Origin: a virus
DNA length: 64,000 nt
IMG/VR virus record: IMGVR_UViG_3300044675_001548
Span: 54,229-118,228 of that record
Reading direction: 5' to 3' (one strand)
Part shown: positions 58,601-64,000 of the stretch, piece after piece
Layout: each line of letters starts with the position of its first letter
How positions within the stretch are numbered: position 1 is the stretch's first letter
The notes under the pieces: model-generated
Told to the model about the DNA's origin: nothing
The model's input: only the letters and a program-made list of their open reading frames with translations
Database searches by the model: none
Made by a program: the position numbers and the translations under genes

Positions 58601-60473
58601 CTCCACCATATACAAACTTGTATAGGTCTGGATTTGAGCTGTCTACAAAACCACCACTCTCAAAACCACCAGGTAAAACTCTTTTTAAATCCCATAATGA
58701 TTTAACAGACTGACCAACATTTTTTAACATGTCAAGCTTCCCTTGTTGTTCATTTAAATATCTATCTACAATTGTGTTACTTGCAGGAGCTGGATTGGAT
58801 TTTGAATTATTTTTGATACTATTTTTTAACCATTCTGGTACAGGATCATATGTTGATGCTTTTGCCGGGGCTTTACCTGATTCAGTTAAGTGTGCAAAGC
58901 CTTTAGATTTAGCTGTAACAGCAGCTTTACCTTTATTAGTTTGTGCAGATGAAGCTGCAGGTTTGCTTTGACCAGCTTGTTTTGATTTGGTAGCTGTTGT
59001 TGTTTTTGCTGTTGCTGTTTTAGTGGGTACTTTAGCTCCAGTACCTACTGCATCTTTATTAGGGTTGTTATTTACTGCTGGAAGATTTGTTTTAACTTCA
59101 GTTACATCCAACATGTTGTTTGCATTTCTGTCATATGCAGAAGCTGTACCAGGAGTTGATGGTATTATATTACTTTGAACATTATCAGGAACACCATTAC
59201 CGTCCTTATCATACTCAGGATTGTTATTTAAAACTGTAGTATTATTTTTACCAGGATCAGCAGCTTTGTTTACTAACTTGGATACACCTTCTATAGTTTT
59301 TCTTTGTTTAGATTTAGTACCATAACCAGCACCAGGCATCATTCCAAATCCAGGTATAGCAAAGTCACCGCCAAACTCAATAGAATATTGTGATGGTCTT
59401 CCTGTAAGCCAGTTAGATTTTCTAACATCCAACTTCATACCCGGCATAGTTCCTTGTACATGTATAGGTTTTTGCTCAGGCATCATTTGAGGATATGTCA
59501 TGATATTCATTCCCATAGGAAAGAATCCACCCTGTGGAACCATGCCTGCAAATGATTGCATTTGGTTTCTACCAAAACCTCTTGGCATCATTCTACGCAT
59601 TTGTCTTACTGACATACCACGTTGAGCCATTGGTACTTGTTCCATAGGAGGTTGCATAGGAACTTGTTGCTGCATCATAGCTTGTTGCTGTTGTTCCCAC
59701 ATAGCTTCAGCTTTCTCTTTCATTTTAGCTTCTTGAGCTGAACTTGCTAGTGCTGCAACAAACTCATCTTTCTTATTTTTCTTTTTATTATCCATGGTGT
59801 CCATAGGATCAAAACCAGCAGAAGGCTTTTCTTCTTCACCTCCAGCTTGTTTCTTAAGTAATTTCATTACTTGACCTATGTACTTTCTTTTTGTAATACC
59901 ACCTTGTTTATAAAAATTTTGTTTGTCTTGATTGTATTCATAAGGATCATATCCAGTAAAGCTTACTGCATTGTCTTCAGGAATTATATCACCACCTTGT
60001 TGCATGTAGGCTTCTTCAGGTATGTCATCATCATCATCTTCATCTTCTTCATATTCACCATCAGCAGCTGTATCATCATAGTAACCATAGTCATCAGCTA
60101 GACCAGCTTGTCTTTCTTCTTCAGCTTCTTGCTCTTGACGTTCTAATTCTGCTAAGCCTTCATCATATACATCAGTCTCTTCTTCTTCTTGAACTGGTTC
60201 TTGACTTTCAAAATTAGCAGCAATGTTTTCTACCATTTGCTCAGCTTGATCCATAGGAATTTTAGCAGCCACTAACTCACCTATGAGTGAGTCTTTTGTC
60301 ATCTCCATATCAAGCTCATCAGTGTTTGCAAGGGTTTTGTAAACATAATCAGTTATTTGTGATTGCTGATCTTGTTGCCCACCTTCCTGTGCTTTCCGTA
60401 AAAACTTTGCGGTTTTGTTTACAAATTTTCCTTTACCATCTGGAGCTTTGTAAATTCTTACTTTTTTCTTCAT
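55686..60473 (-). CDS. Large low-complexity virion protein with duplicated modules and calcium-loop motifs
   Basis: This 1595-aa protein opens with basic MKKKVRIYKAPDGKGKFVN and an acidic region. It continues with Met/Gln/Pro/Gly-rich stretches. Two copies of a module DVRKS.WL(T/S)GRP..Y are centred on W355 and W800. Two calcium-binding-like loops (D.DG.GVPDN) start at residues 422 and 664, like thrombospondin type 3 or dockerin loops. The C-terminus DMTPEELEEFLANGG resembles motifs in the 932-aa protein. There is no catalytic site. It is probably a flexible particle protein of the ejection series. It is separated from the 756-aa gene by 5 bases. Confidence 0.65.
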   Translation of the reverse strand: MKKKVRIYKAPDGKGKFVNKTAKFLRKAQEGGQQDQQSQITDYVYKTLANTDELDMEMTKDSLIGELVAAKIPMDQAEQMVENIAANFESQEPVQEEEETDVYDEGLAELERQEQEAEEERQAGLADDYGYYDDTAADGEYEEDEDDDDDIPEEAYMQQGGDIIPEDNAVSFTGYDPYEYNQDKQNFYKQGGITKRKYIGQVMKLLKKQAGGEEEKPSAGFDPMDTMDNKKKNKKDEFVAALASSAQEAKMKEKAEAMWEQQQQAMMQQQVPMQPPMEQVPMAQRGMSVRQMRRMMPRGFGRNQMQSFAGMVPQGGFFPMGMNIMTYPQMMPEQKPIHVQGTMPGMKLDVRKSNWLTGRPSQYSIEFGGDFAIPGFGMMPGAGYGTKSKQRKTIEGVSKLVNKAADPGKNNTTVLNNNPEYDKDGNGVPDNVQSNIIPSTPGTASAYDRNANNMLDVTEVKTNLPAVNNNPNKDAVGTGAKVPTKTATAKTTTATKSKQAGQSKPAASSAQTNKGKAAVTAKSKGFAHLTESGKAPAKASTYDPVPEWLKNSIKNNSKSNPAPASNTIVDRYLNEQQGKLDMLKNVGQSVKSLWDLKRVLPGGFESGGFVDSSNPDLYKFVYGGDDVTTQQDLDYTDSRNTGSPFFAKGGLVKYEKKGEVKDWDKDGDGVPDNLQTKRIVEEKKEEKKEEAKKPEFQAITSKEDYDKRLADEKKKWQDDYTKENQSSGGGGGYDPYGGYVRGGYRPNAFGRYFPANTVRRVGTWSQQQGMPYDPRTGGAFAGGFGPNTNLTKIDVRKSGWLSGRPKKYTMHFSNYNVDPKLAKFLEETSGAKPGSQPSSASSADYSDSASGATANKSAKDPKDFFGYSDAEWDKMSAKEKRQEKRNMKSQEWVDSLPDPEAETEETAYGPSAEEIAARDAATEANKGVIRNFSEVEGVQDDPFGIGMGGGNEEGPSDFEESTTTYDSPDSANNYVQGEWGDVMSDITEVLGEGADAEFNELLKQNPTKGQIDSKLEELIRQRNEVVGKDAAAVERDNLTADAEEEIMNQQSMQRNPMFMGSSGAPAANPNFGATPEIATGEDYQLSDREKAAMDYYEKNRRSEPVDFQPRSARLTESNIFSNRDQAIPNTRKPSEDLYKLAYTDNINAPTLPASQLEGANYEDMLLNSFPQYTDAFEGFASNDEQYLPGTMDGMSEGSVRNREIAAKQQYDQQQAAIRQQQQQASSGSGSQGSKQSRDAGALKEQAFNSDRQGNQAGNWTDDWDIKGVINKNKNQLETLKDSPAGQKTLYAIDTRWQNMSPAQRKNYGDFDNYLKVEGYDKFYNTMQGKIDQIAKPRSKKQKQDSAMEFVPDWMRGIIGKQYGGALSKFVYGDEVTRTSTGTESPVSNTNNPVNPFLRYDDAGKLVIPGFGEPKKDENQQLKSTLNYYEGYGEGDDFSAAPAGSTSTMDESGNEIVMSPDEARRRIEEDSFAIDFKNKDTYELDAQAMLNSGNALARGLFDRLEKRDQRRQNKDFYDKFTSDNLYASDPSRDRGDYDTNTGLYRPNEQGQIWNSRSKQLGGFMQEGGFAEGDVVDMTPEELEEFLANGGEVEIIS

Positions 60474-60519
60474 ATATTAAATATAATAAATTCTAACTAA
60501 ACTACTAAACTTATTAAGT

Positions 60520-63318
60520 TTAATCTAGCTCTTCTACTATGTAACCTCTCTTTATATAATCTTGAATTTCCTTGTTTGACATGGTAGTTACAATACCACC
60601 TTTTTGTTGAGTTGGTAATTCACTGTTTGCATTTTTTAAGTGCCTTCTTATATGTTTTGGTTTTAAATAGTTAAACCCTTTAAAACCTTTTGTGTTAATT
60701 GGAACAAGGTCAGCTCTCTTTGTTGGTAGACCTGACATTGAATTAATTAATCTTATAACACTAAAGGCTGTTCCTGCATCAACACCATCTTTTGAGACAT
60801 CATCATAGATCTCTTGACTACGTGCTATTACATTCAATGGGGTTGTAAGATTATATGCATGATTTGCTGGTGATAGTACACCTGTTAAATCAACTACTGC
60901 ATCAGTCATGTTTGTTAAACCTTCTCTAAATTCTTCTCTGCTTCCATTTGAAAGACCTTCTTGTAATTCACCGGTACCTTTATAAACATTTTCACCAGCT
61001 TTTGTAAGAGTATATCCTCTTAATACATTCTTAACTGTAGGTTGTGCCCAGTCTGGCATATTTTCCATTACTTGACCTGCTTTATTAAGAAGTTGAGTTC
61101 CTTGAGCAGAATCTGTTATATAGTCAATACCTTTTGCATAAGGTGTTGCAGCAGCTTTAACAAGATTTGCTTTAAGTGCAGGGTCTGTAAATTTAGCAAA
61201 ACCTTTAACAGCACTTTTGTATTTATCTTTAAATGGTTTAATATAGGTTTTTGCAAAGTTAAATCCCTCTTTAGTTTTCAACCAGTCTCTAGCAGCCTTC
61301 ATAGTTTTTAGTCCAGGATAAGCAATGATTGCAAGATTAGCTAATTCATCAAGACCTTGACCATACTTTTCTCCAAATCTATTTAATTCACCTTCACGGC
61401 CTGTTGCCAAGTCATAACCTTCCACAAGTGTTGTTCCAACACCCTCTATTGTATCCATAGGATGTCTTGCAACCTCTTGTAAAGCATATGCTGTACTTGC
61501 ACCTTGCACATATGGATTTCCAAGAACAGCTTGAGCTGCTGGACCTACTGCACCTGCGGCTCCTACAAGTGGGATTGCAGTTGCTACTTTACTTACCATA
61601 TCAACAAACTGTGGCACATCTTTCATTGCAGCAGCTTCAGCTTCTTTAGCTGAGTAAACTGCATTAGAACCTTTACCTTGCTTTACATTAGGATCAACAG
61701 CATCTAGTCCATATCCTTTATATAAAGCTGCTACTTGATCACCAGATAAATTAGAATTTCTTATAGCATCCAAGATCTTCATTTTACCTTTTGTGGTATT
61801 AAGATCTTTTAGTTTAAGATTCTGTATGTCTTTGTTGTCTTTTAAGGCAGCTTTGCTTTTAAGATTCTCAAGTCTCTTAAGTTCAGCCTGTGTATCTTCT
61901 TGTTCTTTTCTTAATTCATCTTTGTAAAGTTGTATACCTTTTCTAAGATCTTCAATACTAGAAGAAGCATCAGCTATGTTTAATCTAAACTTTTTACCTT
62001 TGTTTTTTTCTGTAAAGTTTTGATATGCTTGTTTTGCATCTGATAACTGTCTAATAAGACTTGCTTGTACTTTTTTAGACTTGCCATCATATACTGTAGT
62101 TTCTGGTAAGTCTTGTACACCAGGTTTTGTATCACCACCATTATCAAATCTGTTTAATGAAGGTACAGAAATATCTTCTACAACATAACCACCATTAACA
62201 TACTGAGCTATCTCATCATCATCAAGTTCAAGATCTACATACCCACCGTCTTCAAAACCATATTTTATACCTGCTGTTACTCTTGGATTAAAATAACTAC
62301 CAGGCATCATAGTGTTTTGTATACCGGCATTTGCTACAAAGTTTTTACCTAGCTTTTTTTCATAACCAAGTTCCAGATTTGCACTTGGATTAAATAACTT
62401 TCCTGGTTCTGAATAATTACTTAATGTAGCATCACCATATATGTTTCTGTATTTTTTTCTTATACCTATGTCTTGAGTTGATCTAGGTGCAGTGTTTCTA
62501 TTCATGAATGGAACTTCTGCATTTATGTTACCGTGTAATCCAGATTTATGTGACATATCTACATTAGCACCAATAATCTGAGAACCTGGTCTGTTTGAAT
62601 TTGTATACAACCTAGGCTTTATGTTAAAGTTAGGAGGACCACCCTCTTGATAATACTTGGCATTAGGATCAAATACTTTATTCTTTTTAGACTTGGGTTT
62701 TTTAAACAATCTGTTTTCTGTAAACAATCTGTTTGTTGCATCAAGACTTCTTGAATACTTCTTAGAAGCTAAACCTTTCTTACTTGGCTTAGGCATTGGT
62801 ATAAGACCTCTTGTATAACCTCCTCTTTTCATTTGTGGATTATCATCTACACTTTGAACATTCCAATTATCATCAAAGTAAATCATGGAACCATGTTTGG
62901 TTTTTACAGTTTTTGCATTTAATTCTTTTGCTTGTGCTTTCATAGATTCCCAATTAGGAATCCAAAAACCTTCTTCATTATATGAACCAGCATCTTCAAT
63001 AACTGGAATATCACTTCTTGTTCCACCACCCTTACGCATGAAGTCTTCAGGTTGTTCTAACTCTGGCTGCATTCTGTAATTAGTAGTTAGCTCTTCCCCA
63101 GGTTTAAGATCTCTTTTGGCATACACATATCTTTTGTCACCAACCTTAACACTGTACATAGTTGGTTCATCAGAATGATTATGCATTTTACCTAGTGTAC
63201 CTACAGGCTGACCTTGTCTATGAGCAAGACCTATTCTTTCACCTTGCTTAATTGGGTTCTTTGCAAATAAACCTTTATCTGCATTTGGGATTTTAGATTT
63301 AGATACTTTATACTTCAT
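60520..63318 (-). CDS. SET-domain virion protein
   Basis: This protein has 932 residues. Residues 1-85 match a SET lysine methyltransferase core: KGLFAKNPIKQGERI, the SAM-binding NHS at 47-49, and DLKPGEELTTNY at 70-81. Residues about 215-345 are beta-rich with alternating Gly/Asn and aromatic residues, reminiscent of an outer-membrane-barrel-like segment. A coiled coil follows (about 430-510), then a hydrophobic Ala/Gly-rich region (about 575-630). Two related acidic motifs ending in GGYVVED and GYIVEEL occur internally and at the C-terminus. It overlaps the tail protein gene by one base. Confidence 0.75.
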   Translation of the reverse strand: MKYKVSKSKIPNADKGLFAKNPIKQGERIGLAHRQGQPVGTLGKMHNHSDEPTMYSVKVGDKRYVYAKRDLKPGEELTTNYRMQPELEQPEDFMRKGGGTRSDIPVIEDAGSYNEEGFWIPNWESMKAQAKELNAKTVKTKHGSMIYFDDNWNVQSVDDNPQMKRGGYTRGLIPMPKPSKKGLASKKYSRSLDATNRLFTENRLFKKPKSKKNKVFDPNAKYYQEGGPPNFNIKPRLYTNSNRPGSQIIGANVDMSHKSGLHGNINAEVPFMNRNTAPRSTQDIGIRKKYRNIYGDATLSNYSEPGKLFNPSANLELGYEKKLGKNFVANAGIQNTMMPGSYFNPRVTAGIKYGFEDGGYVDLELDDDEIAQYVNGGYVVEDISVPSLNRFDNGGDTKPGVQDLPETTVYDGKSKKVQASLIRQLSDAKQAYQNFTEKNKGKKFRLNIADASSSIEDLRKGIQLYKDELRKEQEDTQAELKRLENLKSKAALKDNKDIQNLKLKDLNTTKGKMKILDAIRNSNLSGDQVAALYKGYGLDAVDPNVKQGKGSNAVYSAKEAEAAAMKDVPQFVDMVSKVATAIPLVGAAGAVGPAAQAVLGNPYVQGASTAYALQEVARHPMDTIEGVGTTLVEGYDLATGREGELNRFGEKYGQGLDELANLAIIAYPGLKTMKAARDWLKTKEGFNFAKTYIKPFKDKYKSAVKGFAKFTDPALKANLVKAAATPYAKGIDYITDSAQGTQLLNKAGQVMENMPDWAQPTVKNVLRGYTLTKAGENVYKGTGELQEGLSNGSREEFREGLTNMTDAVVDLTGVLSPANHAYNLTTPLNVIARSQEIYDDVSKDGVDAGTAFSVIRLINSMSGLPTKRADLVPINTKGFKGFNYLKPKHIRRHLKNANSELPTQQKGGIVTTMSNKEIQDYIKRGYIVEELD

Positions 63319-64000
63319 TACCTTAAGGATACTTGGTTTTTAATATTGGATATTTTGAATATCATGTTTACATCACCTGATACCATTCTTGACAAACTTA
63401 AGAAATTTAAATAATGTCTAAACTTCTTTCTTTGCAAAAGTGGTTTTACATAATCTAAGTTAGCTTGATTAAGGAGTCTCTTGTAACCGCTAGGTCCTGT
63501 CTCCCATATCTGTCTCTCATCATAGTTACCTAATAGTTGTGTAGTTCCTGGAATAAGTGGTCCTTGTGGAGGATAACTTGATCCTATCGGAAACTCAGCT
63601 CTATCTTTTGTTATATCCCAGAATTGGTTTAGTCTGTATTTGTTTTCTTCTTTAGAGAATAAGATATCATATCCTGGAACTGGTAAGTATGTTGGGTCTA
63701 CAGATAAAGATGGATTAGGTCTTGGGTATTGTAAACTTAAAGCTACATTATTCTTAGGGAATATATTTAGGTTTAAGTATCCGGAAACTTGCTCTGAGTT
63801 ATATACCAAGGCTCTGTCAAAATTAAAGTCAAGAACATGATACTGGTCAAAGCAATTGTACTCAGATCTTTTATAACACTCTAATATATACTCTACAGAT
63901 TTAATTGTAGTTACTGTTTGTCCTGTTGATACAGGTATCTCTATTTCAAATGGGTAATCTACACCATAGAAGTTACAGTAAGTTCCACATGTTCCACCTG
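63318..64000 (-). CDS. Probable tail muzzle protein, C-terminal part
   Basis: This minus-strand frame is open to the right edge, so the 226 visible residues are only the C-terminal part of a larger protein. It reads GVDYPFEIEIPVSTGQTVTT near the edge and ends with LQRKKFRHYLNFLSLSRMVS and FKISNIKNQVSLR. The ending and the position before the cargo-type genes fit the tail muzzle/stabilisation protein of crAss-like phages. A start within the window (TTG near 63809) would cut the domain and is unlikely. Its stop overlaps the start of the SET-domain gene. Confidence 0.6.
   Translation of the reverse strand, partial: GGTCGTYCNFYGVDYPFEIEIPVSTGQTVTTIKSVEYILECYKRSEYNCFDQYHVLDFNFDRALVYNSEQVSGYLNLNIFPKNNVALSLQYPRPNPSLSVDPTYLPVPGYDILFSKEENKYRLNQFWDITKDRAEFPIGSSYPPQGPLIPGTTQLLGNYDERQIWETGPSGYKRLLNQANLDYVKPLLQRKKFRHYLNFLSLSRMVSGDVNMIFKISNIKNQVSLR

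Noticed and set aside
26633-63079. Many plus-strand open frames of 60-190 codons opposite the giant minus-strand genes (for example 48925-49491)
   Set aside because: They lie entirely antisense to clearly coding giants, have serine/leucine/isoleucine-rich shadow composition, and show no domains or gene-like junctions.
63318-63809. A complete 163-aa protein starting at TTG near 63809
   Set aside because: The frame stays open to the right edge with coherent protein sequence, so this is the end of a larger gene cut by the window.
1-64000. Possible stop-codon reassignment (TAG or TGA), known in some crAss-like phages
   Set aside because: TAG ends the genes at 5820, 7655 and 15893, TGA ends those at 6904 and 9270, and long genes have none in frame. 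The standard bacterial code explains everything.
1-64000. CRISPR arrays, insertion sequences, integrase or diversity-generating reverse transcriptase
   Set aside because: No regularly spaced repeats, terminal inverted repeats with transposase, tyrosine/serine recombinase or reverse transcriptase motif was seen on either strand.

Overview
This window looks like about two thirds of the genome of a crAss-like phage (order Crassvirales) that infects a Bacteroidota host. The evidence is the combination and layout of genes: a dense plus-strand block of replication genes meets a minus-strand block of giant virion and transcription proteins. One giant protein carries the DFDVD metal-binding motif of the two-barrel virion RNA polymerase of these phages. 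DNA is A+T rich. TAA, TAG and TGA all end clear genes, so I see no stop-codon reassignment. The ClpS-like protein resembles Bacteroidota ClpS. I saw no tRNA, rRNA, CRISPR array, insertion sequence or integrase.

Positions 1-7655 (plus strand) hold a ParB-like protein, an SF2 helicase, a ClpS-like N-degron adaptor, then a run of small accessory genes. These include a secreted protein, a lipoprotein and small membrane proteins (3316-4974), and three genes whose starts share a 26-bp direct repeat (4963-5538). A single minus-strand gene (7642-7953) interrupts the block.

Positions 7985-25665 (plus strand) are the replication and repair module: uracil-DNA glycosylase, DnaB-type helicase, Sak4-like ATPase, a probable ssDNA-binding protein, TOPRIM primase, GIY-YIG-like nuclease, a VWA-metallopeptidase/MoxR ATPase pair, a PD-(D/E)XK exonuclease, family B DNA polymerase and a MazG-like pyrophosphohydrolase, with several conserved unknowns between them. 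Most genes abut or overlap by 1-4 bases, which indicates polycistronic, translationally coupled expression. Good hairpin/T-tract terminators lie at 21663, 24810 and 25652.

Positions 25684-64000 (minus strand, transcribed right to left) form one colinear series: the end of a probable tail muzzle protein, a 932-aa SET-domain protein, 1595-aa and 756-aa low-complexity proteins, a 1122-aa conserved virion protein, then three giants of 2267, 3829 and 1943 aa, and finally a 46-aa basic protein. The giants contain a PP2C-type phosphatase, PD-(D/E)XK nuclease, two HExxH metallopeptidase-like domains, RNA polymerase, ParB-like, SLOG-like and LysM domains. In characterised crAss-like phages the proteins of this region are packaged in the particle and delivered with the DNA. 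The most interesting reading of this window is therefore a virion-carried set of transcription and host-modifying enzymes (RNA polymerase, phosphatase, lysine methyltransferase-like, proteases), alongside an early-gene ClpS adaptor that could redirect host proteolysis.
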